Assembly: GCA_010909165.1 (NCBI GenBank)
Contig: MU008158.1
Coordinates: 1,265,478 to 1,329,477 of the forward strand
DNA: 64,000 nt
Direction: 5' to 3'
From: Anthoceros angustus
Taxonomy: Eukaryota > Streptophyta > Anthocerotopsida > Anthocerotales > Anthocerotaceae
Shown piece by piece: positions 12,517-24,615 of the stretch (position 1 is the stretch's first letter; every line of letters starts with the position of its first letter). A program made the translations under genes and the position numbers. The notes beneath the pieces are model-generated. The model worked only from the letters and a program-made list of their open reading frames with translations, was not told the origin of the DNA and did no database searches.

Positions 12517-15500
12517 CTGTATATGATGTTGCTGGCCAGTCTGAGAATAGTATGTAGATGCATATGACTGGTGCCCCTGTTGCCCGCCATGGTGCTGCGG
12601 CTGCTGCTGCAGTGTTCACAAACACAGTCGTCAGAATAGTTGGTTCTCTTTCAAAGCACCAGACCATGAAAATGAAACCAAGGACAGTCCCCAGATATCC
12701 AGGCCTCCCAGCTAAATAAGCCGGATGAACACAAGAGGTAGAACAGAGGATTGCTCTAAAGCTATTCCGAGGCACATCCATTGTGACTGCGACAGGCAGT
12801 ACCTGCTGCGGGACTGGTATCGAGGATTGCTGTCCAGTTTGCTGGTATGCCTGTTGGTAAGGATACTGCACATCTTGATAATAGTTCTGCCCTGACTGCT
12901 GCCAACCACAGTACAGATCAAGCTCTCAAACTATGTTCAGGAAGCTGAGTTCCCTGCCTGTCCTTACAGAAAGTACTGAAAGAGACGACATTCAACTCCA
13001 TTGATATTCCAGCGTACAATGTTTACTGGTGCTATCTGGGAATGTTGTACACCTTCCTGCAATCTCCTGAACTGTTGAAGAAGTCCATCAAAGACAATTT
13101 CAATGCAATTGTGAGAAAATTGTCAACAACCATAGAATCAATGAATGCCATTGCTTTGCAATCACACAGACCTCTGCCCTTGCTTTGGCTTCTTCCTCAC
13201 GAGCCTTTGCTTGTGCAGTGGCCACCTGCTTGAAAGAGAAGCAGAATCAGCACTTGAAGGATGTGCTGCAGTTGATATGACGCACACAGGAGCAATTAGT
13301 ACTAACCTGGGCTATCGCTGCAGATGGAATGGGTACCGGTCCTGAAAGACAGAAATACTGAGGTCAGTTGACATCTTTTTGAGCTAACCATGACGAACAA
13401 AACCACATGCATAAACTCACCCAGCAGAAGCCCCGGGCCACGCCCCATCATTCCAGCAATGGACCCTGGTCCTAGCATGCCCGCTCCTCCACTCAACAAT
13501 GGACTAACGAGACCACGGCCAATCATACCTGGTCCAACCGGTGCCCCTCCTCCAAATTGCTGAAGCAAGAGACAGCAAAAATGTTACCAACACTTCTAAT
13601 GTGTGACAATACTAGTTCTATTACAAGCCAATAAGTGCAAACCAGTAACACATCGCACAAAAAACTCATTGCAGTAGGCATTACCATGCCTAATCCCATC
13701 CCAAGCATGCATGGTCGTGCACCAAGAAAACGAGGAGCCAGGAGTGGCATTGCCATATGCCCTCGAATGGCAGCACCCATCATTGCAGGCACAACTGGTA
13801 AAGGGAAAGAATTGAGAGTTAAAACCATCAGATTCCCAAAGCAGTGACGGCACAACTACCCTGTGACAACAAGACATGAAGACAGAGACCAACAAAGATC
13901 AACAAAAGCATCATGATATTCCAACCAGCGAAGCCCTTGTGGACCTACCAGGGAAGCCCCTGCCAGAAACTCCAGCAGTGAGACCTTGATTGCCAAAGCG
14001 TGATTTATATGACTGAAGCACAATAAACCAAACCAAATAAATGATACCGAAAGCAAGCAATCTGCTTTCAGAAAAAAAATGGGAAGCCACATCCTTTACC
14101 ATACCTGAGCTGACTTGGACGGATTTGCAAAGCTGACTCGTACATTGGAGCCCTCCACTTCTTTGCCATCTAAAGCTTCATGAGCTAGTTATCACATCAA
14201 AGAGAAAAACCAATGCATTTCACTGTTAAGTCGACATGTTCCCTGAACATGCTCATTCCCTCGTTTGTGAACCTGACTGACGGCAACATAACTTGATGTG
14301 ACATGATAAGACAGGATATTACACCTTTATCAGCATAAGTAGAATGATTGAAGTCAATAAATGCAAAGCCACGGAACTGTTGACTCATACCAATTGCCAG
14401 ATGGCAATCGCGCACCCTTCCAAACTCCCCGAACAGAGTTCTCAGGATGTCCTCTATCTGCACAGGACAGGAATCTGGTGTTACCATTCTAGACTTAAGT
14501 TAGATGTGCCAACAATGTTGCAACTTCCTTTATTTCGGTGTCCCTTGCAAATAAAAGAGAAAACAAGTACTTACATTTGGGCACTCCTTTGCGATTCGAT
14601 CCACAAACAGAACAGTTGAAAACATGTCGGCGACTTTCCTACAGTCTGACCATTCCACACGAAGAACTCGGCCATCCATGTCAATGTTCCCCATTACTTG
14701 CTTCGCTGCAGTTGCCTGTGAGCTCTATTGCCATTGTCAGCTACTCTAAAAATAGAGGGGCCCCTATTGTCTACAGACTGGCTGCTAATCAAGCTACAAT
14801 GACCTCACCTGTGATTTAAGGCTGTACTCCACAAAGCCATATCCCTTACTTCGTCCCTCCTGATTTCGCAAAACCTGCAAAGACCTGAGGCGTAAGCTAA
14901 CTACTCTTGGCAGCAACAGAACTAAGGATTCCACAAAACTGGGGACAAAGGCCACAAAAGTAAGAAATTACACCACAAAAACTCACAAAAGCTCGTTCAA
15001 TCTTTCCATGTGGTTCAAACATTTTGCGTAGAGACTCATCGTCTATCTCTGGTGTCAAGTTCCCAATGAACAAGAGAGAATCCGGACGGAATGCTTCCAC
15101 CACAAGTGTCCTGTCTTTAAATCGAGTGTTGTTAAGAGCCTCCCGGAGAGTTGTGACTACTTCATCTGCCTCCTCAGGAGCAATTTCACAACGGACAATG
15201 ATAGCGTCTCTCTTCTCATTTTCAAACACCATGCTAGCAACTGGTACATATTGGTTTATGAATGGAAGCAGCTCCTGCACGTTGCAACAACTTTAGATTA
15301 TGCTTATCAAATCAGTGACATCTGGTGCTGTTTCACAACGACCAGGCAGGAAAGACACAAAACCATCACACGCTCATCCAGTCTTGGTTTCAGGAATGTT
15401 GTGGCAACAACATAGCACGGCTGAATCAGGCCTTAATGGCACCCCTGAGACCCTTGATCTACTTGATTACATTCAACCTGATGCTACCTATTTTATTCAA

Positions 15501-18098
15501 TATAATTGGCTTCCCATCCTCACACATTTGATCTTCCTCATCTTTACGCAGAAAAAAGAATCCCCACAAGTCACAACCTTGCCAGGAGACCATCAACGAC
15601 ATTACCGGTTTTCAGAGCTTTGCCCTGATGCACCGATTTCTCTCCCTACCTTTCCTTTCCCTCCCCCTCCCACCAGTCAGGCCCTCCAACCTCACATGTT
15701 CTCTTTGCTCATCTCTTCCCATTCGACATGATGTTTATCCATTCACAAAATCCTGATACTACAAAACAACCGTATCTGCTTGGGACCAACATGCCAACTT
15801 AGAGGCTGTCACCTGAAAATAGAAGGACCGATGGGTTTAAGACAAAGGTGACAAACTTGATAGAAAATGGGAATCGAGAAATCATTCGGCCTCTCCGATT
15901 TCTTAGCCCAAAACATCCATCACTCTGTCAGATTGTTGTGAGACATACCCAACATATGCCCTCTTTTCAGTTCAACCCTCCTCAGAAATACTTTACAGGG
16001 ACGCAAGCGCGCAGATGAGAATTTGTGAGAATTTGATTCGACAATCCGACCTCAAATCAATCATGAAAGCAAGCAACAGACCAAGTATTTCCTTTGAAAA
16101 ATTCAGGACAAAGTCTCTCTTCAGCATGTCTGTATAGTCACAGAAACGTGCTGGAGGACAGGGGTAGAATGCCTCTGAAAACGAATCCAGTTTCGTATGT
16201 CAGCATGCTCGTACCTCTTGCGTTACAGATCCTCCGAGACCGGAAATATGAACGCAAGGCTTCGGGTGCCAATGTAGAGGAATGGACACGGTTTCAGATT
16301 CTGGAGGAGTAAGTGTCTCTTCTTCATTTCCCTCTGTAACTGCTGCATCCCCTGTGGCTGAAAGACTCTCCTGGTGCTCTTGCAGGACGTTGTGGACTTG
16401 TTGATCCGGTTCCCAAGTTCTCTGAACCGTCTCCTCTGGTTTCTCAGCAAGTTCGTCCATATCTGTACAGTTATCCTCATTCTCAACCACCGTGTTAGTG
16501 CTTGACTCTTGCTCAGGCTCCCTTCCTGGGACCTGAGCGACTGGAACCTGGGAATCCGCAGATAAACCAGTTTCAGGCTCCCTCGCCGAAAATGTATCGC
16601 CCACGTGTTCTAAGTCTGGAGCTCGCTCGGCTTCCGCAGCCTGCCCTGCATTGTCTCCTGATTCCCTTTCTGCTTGAGATTCCGTTACTTGTACAGTTGA
16701 CACTCCGTGCTCTGCATGGGCTGCGTCTCGGTCTCCGTTGTCCAAATCCTGGCGGCACGGCCGCACCGAAGTTCCTTCTTGCTCATTCGGCAACGGGTCC
16801 TCCAGCCTGGCTATGTCAACTTCTGTGCTAGCCAGTGCTCCCACAATATCCACCTCTATGCCTTCTGGCTGCTCTCGCATAGCCACGTCGTCTTGGCCAA
16901 GGCAAACAGCAATGGTCGCCTCATCAAGCTCCGCTCTCGACGTTTCCCCCACAATGTCTACCTCTATCTCTACCCCTTCTGGCTCTCGTTGATCTCCCAG
17001 AGCGCGCCCTTCCCCGCTAAGACAAAATTGAGGAGCGCTCGCATCGTCAATCTCTGTTCTTTCAAATTCCTCTGCCGCCTCCCCTTCCACCTCCTCACGC
17101 TGCTCTTCCAGCTGCCGCTCCTCTCGAGTAAGACATAAATCAGCAGGGGTGGCCTCGTCGATTTCTGGCATTGGCAGGTCCTCTACCTTCACCTCTTCCG
17201 AGAAAGCTCCCCCGTCACAAATTACACGATCGGTCGCCTCGACAATTTCTTCCGTCTTTGCATGTCCCTCTACTTCCAACTCTTCTAGGAGAGCTACACC
17301 GTGAAAAAAAGCACGATCGGTCGCCTCGTCAATTTCTTCCGTCATCACGTCCTGTAAGAGAGCGCCGCCGTGAAGAAATGCACGATCGGTGGCCTCGTCA
17401 ATTTCTGTCATTGCCAGTTCCACCACATGCACCTCTTCCGAGAGAGCTCCAACCTGACAACGTACAAAACCGGCCGCCCCTTCAACCTGGTTCATGCCCG
17501 CGTCCTCTACCATGTCCAACTCGGGCTCTTCCTCTTCTTCTCTCGGATCCTGCTCCAACCCGCTGTGACAAAACTGCTGTTGAGAGCTGACCTCGTCGAC
17601 CTCAGCGTGCTCTCCCAAATCCGGCTCCTCCCTGCTGGGACACAATTCGGGGGAGCTGGCTTCGTCAACTTCGGTCCTGGCCAGCTCCTCCTCCGTAGAG
17701 TCCACTTCCATCTCTCCTGGAACACGCTCTTGCTCGTCAGCCTCGGTCTTTTCCACCGAGTGCACCTCCGCCTGGTCCTCTCCCAGCTCCTCCTTCCCGC
17801 CGCTACAAAAATCGAAGGCGCTCGCGTCCACCTCCACCTCCACTGCCTGCTCGGCGTCACAAAAATCAGAAGCCACGGCCACGGCCACGGCGTCCCCCTG
17901 CCCGCTGTGACAAGAATTGCAGTCCAGGACGTCCATCTTTTCTCCCTCCTCTTGGCTGGCAGCAACGGATTCCTCAATCACGTCCTGCGCATGCGCAACC
18001 CGCACCTCCAGGCCCAGTTCTTCCGCAACCTCCACCTCCACCATTTCCTCTCCCTCCCCGGCCCGCGCGTCCTGCGCCTCAAGGCGCTGGCCAGCCAT
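10644..18098 (-). CDS. RRM RNA-binding protein with acidic repeat N-terminus and Q-rich prion-like C-terminus
   Basis: Nineteen exons, every junction in frame: 16215..18098, 14987..15274, 14809..14874, 14575..14715, 14325..14457, 14105..14184, 13949..14012, 13685..13794, 13421..13559, 13307..13341, 13172..13225, 12803..12898, 12421..12606, 12285..12323, 11662..12099, 11462..11575, 11280..11375, 11107..11184, 10644..11033; 1476 residues. Residues 1-628 (one exon) are strongly acidic, with degenerate EIDEAT-centred repeats. Two RRMs follow: RNP2 LLFIGNL and RNP1 KGYGFVEY at ~695-765, then VLFVDRI and FRGFAFIDF at ~783-860; an RRM-like fold may precede them. A Gly/Met/Pro-rich linker leads into some 450 residues rich in Gln and Tyr, ending in SKRPRY, a plausible nuclear signal. 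An hnRNP-like role in nuclear RNA processing is inferred. The 940-nt first intron is the weakest join; the acidic exon could belong to a separate gene, although donor and acceptor phases match. Confidence 0.75.
12421..12606 (-). repeat. Poly-glutamine CAG/CAA tract exon
   Basis: This exon of the RRM gene encodes long uninterrupted glutamine runs followed by a six-proline run. Trinucleotide purity makes it a likely length-variable locus. A second, longer Q tract lies at about 11780..11920 in exon 11662..12099. Confidence 0.85.
16800..17700 (-). repeat. Degenerate coding repeats of about 70-105 bp in the acidic exon
   Basis: The sequence gatcggtcgcctcgtcaatt recurs with small changes near 17230, 17315 and 17385. 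On the minus strand it encodes units of the type E-I-D-E-A-T-D-R-x-x-x-x-G-x-A. More diverged units continue on both sides (TEIDDASAPQFC, TEVDEASSPELC), so the array probably fills much of the exon. Confidence 0.7.
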
Positions 18099-18890
18099 CC
18101 AGCCCCGCAGCCCCCAAAGGAGCCCCTTCTTGGCCGCAGCCTGGGCCAAGAACGGCACAGCAGGCTGTGCGGAAGTAGCCAGCGTTACCCTAACGCTCCC
18201 GGCGTCCGGCCATGGGCGCCAATTCCACCACCAGCTCCGCTCCCCGCGCTCTGCTGGGCCGGCCCCCGCCTCCCATCCTCCCAGCTCCGCTCCCTCTCAG
18301 CTCCAGCATCACCAAAAGCCAAGCCCCTCAAATTTCCTCCACCACACCCACCAGCTTCCACCGCCCAGAGCATGCGCAGCAGCGCAAACACAAAGATCGA
18401 AATTCCCCTGGCACCGATGTGTGCATGCAACGCTCTTCCACAATTGCACAAGCACGCAGTCAGGCCGCTCCCAATCTGAGCCGCAACCCAACGCAAGGCA
18501 TGCGCGCGGAATCGGGTGGTGCACACACAGCAGTCTTGTCCCTGCTCTGTGCGCTTCGCGCTTCCTCGTCGTCAGGCGTTGGTGCCAAATTGGCACTGCA
18601 CTTGGCCGCTGCTGTGGGCCGCGTCCTTCGCGCTCGCGCTATACACTACGAAAAAGGCCGTTATACGCCCACGAAATCAACCCTTCACGATCGCCCACGC
18701 GACGGCACTCCATAACCATAACCGTTGCCCATGCTTCCCTTCATCATCGCTCTCGGATTTCACATTACCACATGCATCACGCCAGGCAAAGCATCATAAG
18801 ACGCACATGCATGATCCAATCCAAGACACTTCCAGTTACATACATACATATGGACATGTATTATTATTATTACACGGACACTAATCTGGT
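18099..18890. other. Upstream region of the RRM gene
   Basis: GC-rich DNA, probably promoter and 5' UTR of the minus-strand RRM gene. An ATG near 18212 opens only a seven-codon frame, a possible upstream ORF or a short leader exon. No other gene is visible. Confidence 0.45.
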
Positions 18891-18892
18891 AT

Positions 18893-19410
18893 CCGGTGGG
18901 TCCAGGGATGCCACGCCCGGAGAGCAGGAGAGCAATGAGCAATGAGCAATGCGGGCGCAGGAGCGGGTCGTGAAGCAGGAGGCTTGAGCCGCCATGCGGG
19001 CGGGGGCCCGCTGGAACGTGTAAACCCATACTGAACCTCATAAGGTCTGCTAATAACTGTGAGCGAACTGAGTCATTTCAGTGGACTGAACTCCTCCGTT
19101 GTACAAGAGAGCAAGTCCCAGCAGTTCACTGGAGTGGATGTGGTAGAGGCCTATCTTCCGCCACCGATGCCGTGCCCTCAAGCAGCTCCTTCACCACTGC
19201 AACCATGTGCCTGCGTTCAAGTCCCGTTTCTTCAGGGTGCTCTCGAGACTCGGATACAACTCAAGAAAACGTTCCAGCTAAGGATGAGGAAGCTACCCTT
19301 CCTGGACAAATCCTTGGAAGGAATCGGAGTCCATAGTTTCTGAGAACACCACAACAAATGCCTGGGGATGACCTTCTTCTGCCCACGCTGATATCGAACA
19401 GTGCCTGGAT
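18893..19410 (-). pseudogene. Chimeric pseudogene: PORR 3' end fused to glycosyltransferase exons
   Basis: Bases 18893..19000 resemble the 3' end of PORR gene 1 (27990..28105), including the encoded GSSLLLHDPLL. Bases 19020..19410 resemble 30296..30690: intron 2, exon 2 and the 3' end of exon 1 of the glycosyltransferase, including the encoded VVVFSETMDS. The intervening 2.2 kb of the source locus is missing. Indels break the glycosyltransferase exon 2 homology (about 30 nt are lost where the source reads through), so no intact product is expected. It looks like a DNA-level duplication, since intron sequence is retained. Confidence 0.85.
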
Positions 19411-19751
19411 CGGATTGATTCTGGGAGACAACATAGGTCAGGAAATTGGAGCTGGATGCGGGGGCGGAATACGCAATTGCTCTGTGCACAGGGAGCGTCA
19501 GGGCCCGACGCGAACGGAAGTGAAGATGAGGCCCAGGACCAGGGTCTCCATCCTCGGCGCTCGCTTCCGCACTTGCACCTGCCCTCTTCAAAGTTGGAAA
19601 ATGGGCGAGGAAGAAAGGAGGGAGCGTCCCGGGAGGGAGGGGAAGGGCGTGCTCGCGTTCTCCACCGGAGGTTCAGGCGAAAGCACAGTGTGTAGTCGTA
19701 TCGCATAGCGCAAGTAAGAAGCACTTGCCCGCAATTCCCTAGCTTTACATC

Positions 19752-20401
19752 GGGCCATGGCTAACGCGGTCGGGTCGGCCCGGCGTTTCCAGCTTCAGGG
19801 GGTGCAATATGACAGAATGTATAGATTCATAGCTACGTTGGGCTACTCTCTATAATTGCCTAGAAGAGAACAGTCTATTATAGTCCTCTTGGACGGAATT
19901 TTTTTGGGGACTTGGGTATTTAACAACTTGCACCATGGTGTGCCCAAGTTACTTGCACCATGGTGTGCCCAAGTTACTTGCACCATGGGCATCACTTCCT
20001 CCAGGCACCCTACCTAAGTATCTATCTAAGCGCAGGATGCTTAATAATGATATTGGTATAAATATTTGTTCATTTAACCTAAGCCATTTAGACATACATT
20101 TAAAATTCCTTGGTCCGGGGTTTTTAAATTTTTGGGATGCAATACCGGAGGATCTCTAGATCCGTGCCCAAGTACATACTGGGCATATATGGAAGACACA
20201 CTAAAACAAGGCACCCGACAAATCAATGTAGACTATTCCACATTTCTAATGTAGACTATTCCACATTTCTATTGCAATGTCTGAGCCGTTCTAGACAATT
20301 AGAGAGTTAGCCCAACGCAGTCATGAATCTATAAATTTTGTCATATTACACCTTCTAAATTTGGAAACGATGGGCCGACCCCATCTTGTTAGCCATGGCC
20401 C
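19752..20401. mobile_element. Non-autonomous DNA transposon (MITE-like) with ~110-bp terminal inverted repeats
   Basis: The left arm 19752..19865, beginning gggccatggctaac, matches the reverse complement of the right arm 20288..20401 at most positions. Shared landmarks include gtcggcc, gcgtttcca, gtgcaatatgaca/gtaatatgaca, tatagattcat and gttgggcta. The interior of about 420 bp has a 28-bp tandem repeat containing caccatggtgtgcccaag. It contains no transposase, so the element is non-autonomous. No clear target duplication was found flanking the arms, leaving the superfamily unassigned. Confidence 0.75.
19922..19995. repeat. 28-bp tandem repeat inside the inverted-repeat element
   Basis: Two full and one partial copies of a unit containing acttgcaccatggtgtgccc. 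A related stretch at 48001..48165 shows that this interior belongs to a dispersed family. Confidence 0.75.
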
Positions 20402-23400
20402 AACCACGGCAACCATGGCTTGACTCCATTGCGTGACATACTAAGGCCTAAGCCATTTTTCGGCCTTTTTGGATGAATTAATAAAAAAAATAGAATGGCT
20501 CCGGTCTCAATTCCACAATTGGCAGAGTATCATCTTCCACCTGCTGATCTCTATAGAAAACTTTTCATCTTCCACCTGCTGATCTCTGTAGAAAACTTTT
20601 CCGCTAGGCGTTGTGTGATGCTTCAAACATTGTTTTCCAAAGCACATGAGGCCACCAAAGCGAGAGGGCTAGGGGCAAATATCTCGTACGGTTAGGGAAG
20701 ACGACAAATCTAATTCTTGAGCAAAATTTATCACCTAATCATGGTACCATCATGTACATTCTCAGCAAAAATGGGCCTTATCAAAACGCTCGGGCATGAT
20801 TACATGAATTTTCAAAGCTTCAAATGAGCCCTCCAAATTAACCAAAGGTTACGCCAAGCTCCAAGCCCACAGTTCTCATGTCAAAGAACGGGAACTATCG
20901 GAGGGCCTCCTCTATCCTACCCTAGTATGGTCTGCAACCGATGTGCACACCAGCCATTGAGAATCCGCATGCACCGACTACAACAGCCGACCCCCCAGTG
21001 GTGATGGAGGGAGGGCAATGAATGCCTCCGCATGCTGCACAAATGTATGAGGAGGCAGGAAAAGGGAAGAAAGAGGAAGGAAGTTGGACCACCGGTGATG
21101 ATGAAAACAAAATAAGGTGATACAAAAGCCACGCGTCGTTTAATGCTGGACTTACCTTATGTGAAATGGTGACCATTCAGGGAATGTGTGCACCAATCCA
21201 GAACAAAGCAATTACCTAAGTATCGATAGGCGGGGTGAGCTTTAGCGGGCTAGTGAAGGCAAGAGAGCGACACGAGAGGATGGTCTAAAACGCCGTCGCG
21301 ACGATGTACACCCCTCAGCCAAGCATAAACCACCATGGCTCTAAGGAATCTCGATGAATCTTACCTTTGAGGTGCCCGGAAGGCATGAAGAAGATGTCCT
21401 CTAAAAACGTTGTGCACGTGTGAGAGCACCATCCGAAAGTCTGCTCATAGGTGTAAGGGCTAAAATTGGAGTAGAAGTAGTTTCAAGAGTGAAACGTAAC
21501 CTAAACGTTTCATTTTGAGTCACTGATGCTTTCTACGGTTAACACTCGCCTAACTCACAACCTAATTCATTTCATTAACTAGAGTAGACCCTTTTTTGTA
21601 TGGGAATGCAAGTGTTGTGCTTTGAAAACCCGACAAGCTAATTTTTTTTAATCCTTTCTCTTATATTTGAATACCTGAAATGCAATAGTTTGAAAACCTT
21701 ACAACCTAATTCATTTTATTCACCGGCAAATCCTTCTTATATTTGAATATTACAACTGTACATAAGTTTTCAAAAATAATTTATAAAATTGGGGTTAAAT
21801 TACTCAGGATGATTTCCTTTCACAACTAATGTATACATCCTAATTTTGTCCCATAACAGTTATCCATTATCATCGACTTGTTTATGTTTATTTTCTTCTT
21901 CCCCAGTGCGCTAGCCAATTCTGATACTATGTGACAAGAAGTCAATTGGTAAAGTCTGAAAAGGTATCGAACAAGAAGAGAAACCATTAGCCTATCACTT
22001 ATTTTATAGTTATTTTACACATTCATTTTGATGATCTTGTGCTTAGCAAAGATGGCTAGTGTGGGCCAATAGGTGGAACATCTAGACAAAGAAATTGTTG
22101 CCCGAGTGACAGAGGTCAGGATTGCCGTAACAAGATTGGTTCAACGCCACATACCAATAGCAAAAAAACAACCTAAAAGAGGTATGACAACAGGCATTGA
22201 AGAGCGAAAATCGTTGAAAGCTAAGTTGTCCGGCCCAAGTGCGTGATGTATTTGTAGACTTTAAAGTATTTGGTAGAAGTACATGACATACGTACCACAA
22301 TGTCTCACATTCGTGAGGACCTATCCGACCCAGTGCTCAGCTGAACAGCCATGTGTTGCCAAAAGTCGCAGTAGTTTGTGATTTTGTTTTGACGAAAGTG
22401 GAGGATGACACGGGAAAAGTAGAAGTCCGAGCAGCTCCAAGCTCTTTTGGAGAGAAAAAGAAAAGGAGAGCTGCAACTCCAAGCTCTATTTGATACTATG
22501 CAAGAGTAGAAGGACAAATTAGCCGTAACTTTAAGCAGTATGAAATCTTACTCTAGCTCTTTTCGATGACATACGGAGACATAACAAACCCAAAGAGCCA
22601 CCTTCTCTCGCTTGCTTGTCCGACACTTAGTAAGATGATTATTATTAAACTACCCTGGACTGGGGACACTTGACCGCTACTTCAAGGACACTATTGATGT
22701 TGTGGTAGTTGACCGCTCAACAACCAGGAACATCTAACCAGCAATAAATAAGAGAATCTAATATTCCGACGTGATTTAGGCACAAGCTTGTTTGTTGCTA
22801 GCCCACACACATTCTTCTAAGACAAGGCCAGCAATGATAAATTACAAATTAGTCTGCAATGTCCGTATTGTTTTACTCTTGGGAGTCTCACTTTTAATTA
22901 GGTTGTGGAATGCTGCCGCTAGTTATAGACCTTTATGATTAATAGTGGGTAGACGATGCCACAATTATCCAGCACGTTTTTGCATCACAAGAATGGGCCG
23001 TAAGTTTCATCGAGAATCTTCTGGTTGGGCACATTGAAGCGAGCAAGGGTATTGAGGGCATTGAGCCGAACAAAACCAGCGTTGAATCTACTGTTGTTCG
23101 AATTTAAAAAAGGCACAAGATATTGGTTGCCAGCTTTGGAGCTCATGACTCTGTTTTGTTTGAAAAATAATTGGAGAGTCTTGAAGATTTTATGATTGCA
23201 AATGAGTTCACGCATATGAGAATTGACCTGATCGAGCTAGTAATCGTTTGGTTCCACTACTTGAGCCTTTGCCTATTCCCTCCACTTGGAGGCCAATGCC
23301 AACAAATATGTATTCCTGATGCTTCTCTGATGCTCCCAAGGCCGCTGACCCGCAGGTGCTCCTGAGTTGCAAGTGCATATGCAAGACTTGATTAGAGTCA

Positions 23401-23766
23401 AATTGCTTCGAATGATAATGAATTAAAAAGCAAGGTAGAAGTTATACACAATGGTAGCTTTGATATGAAAAGCGAATTTGTTGTAACTAAGAACCAACTT
23501 TTATAACTAATTCTAGCTCTATTAAAAAATAGTTAATTGAAATGAATTTAACTTAAATCTAAAGGTTAATAATTAATTGAAACATATTTAACTTAAAGCT
23601 AAGAGATAATAATTAATTAAAAAATATTTAACTAAACTAAAAGCTACTAATTCATTAAATGACTTCAAACTTAAAGACATGGATAATTAATTAATTAAAT
23701 AGTATTTGATTTAAAGCTAAGGATTCATGCAGAAATACGCACACCTACAAAGCCAATTCTAAAACG
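20402..23766. other. AT-rich gene-free DNA
   Basis: No gene recognised. A 41-bp duplication containing catcttccacctgctgatct occurs near 20530..20605. An array of four 40-bp units lies at 23533..23692. Short open frames (for example 20917..21176 and 22985..23215) show no family resemblance. Confidence 0.5.
23533..23692. repeat. 40-bp tandem repeat, four degenerate copies
   Basis: Units starting ttaattgaaatgaattta, ttaattgaaacatattta, ttaattaaaaaatattta and ttcattaaatgacttc begin at 23533, 23573, 23613 and 23651. They are strongly AT-rich. Confidence 0.75.
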
Positions 23767-24615
23767 TCAAAAAACAAGGAAGGCCAAACGTTCAAAGACA
23801 AGGCGCCAAAAATCAACCCAAAAAACAGCAACAGAGGAAAACCTTTTTTGGGCACCACGCCCAAAAGAACATTGATGGTCTCTGTGGGATAAAATGCGCC
23901 GCTCATCATCATCAGATATCAGCTTAACGTTCTTTCGACATGAAACAATTTTAAGGTCCTTGCTGATTTTCATGGACGCGACCAGCATGGCCTGGGCCCC
24001 ATGAAATATTCCGTGAAACATGTTTATCACAGGTATGTCAGATCCAAGCCGGCTCTGTCCAGAATGCACTTTCTTGTTAAGATTCGATTGAACCCTCGAA
24101 AGAAGGACATCATCCTGCACAAATGATCAAAATCAGCAAGTTATATGAAAAACAAAACAAAAAGAAGGGTATATAACTTAGGTTTCTGGAGAGAATCTGG
24201 TGTTGTCTTTTAAACCCCACACTGGGTGGAAAAAGGGTATCAAAATAAGGTTCAAGTCCTTACGAGGGATGTCCTCTATTGCACTATCCCAACCCCTGAC
24301 ACCACTGACTTTCATGAAAGCCTTAAGACGACTCCGACACCAATTATTTTGGCATTTGGACTTGTCCTCACCACCACTCAAAGCATCATTAACATCACCC
24401 TCGGGGACAGAAGGGTCAAACCCCTGCTCTCTGATGTTAGCCTCATCGTCAATTTCTTCCATACCTATAGCAAAATCATCCTCAGGACCAGCACACCTCA
24501 ATCTCTCAAACAAATCAAGTACTTCCTGATCAGGTATCACTGCAGGGTCAGGAACCAGTACAGGCATAGAAAACTGACCAGCTTGTAAGGCATCTCGTTG
24601 TACAGCACCACACAC
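23767..24615 (-). pseudogene. Possible Crypton-like recombinase N-terminal relic, unrecognised otherwise
   Basis: Two minus-strand open segments, 24178..24615 (145 codons) and 23767..24120 (117 codons), are separated by an intron-like gap ending in a good TTTGTGCAG acceptor. The first has an acidic N-terminal half, then a stretch with RLKAFMKV, IEDIPRKDLNLILIPFF and GLKDNTRFSPET. This layout resembles the N-terminal DNA-binding region of Crypton-type tyrosine recombinases and related DUF3504 proteins, in which a PxxxLxxxLxxFF motif is followed by DG..Y.P.TL. The resemblance was judged by eye. No catalytic recombinase domain is seen and the first segment ends in TAA before a usable donor, so a decayed fragment is most likely. 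The surrounding DNA is AT-rich and transposon-laden. Confidence 0.3.

Noticed and set aside
15300-16214. Search for an extra exon in the 940-nt first intron of the RRM gene
   Set aside because: Open frames exist on both strands but none gives a phase-compatible exon with good splice sites and recognisable sequence; treated as intron.
17370-18479. 369-codon plus-strand open frame
   Set aside because: It is antisense to the acidic exon of the RRM gene. The long frame follows from the codon bias of Glu/Asp codons read backwards and shows no domain.
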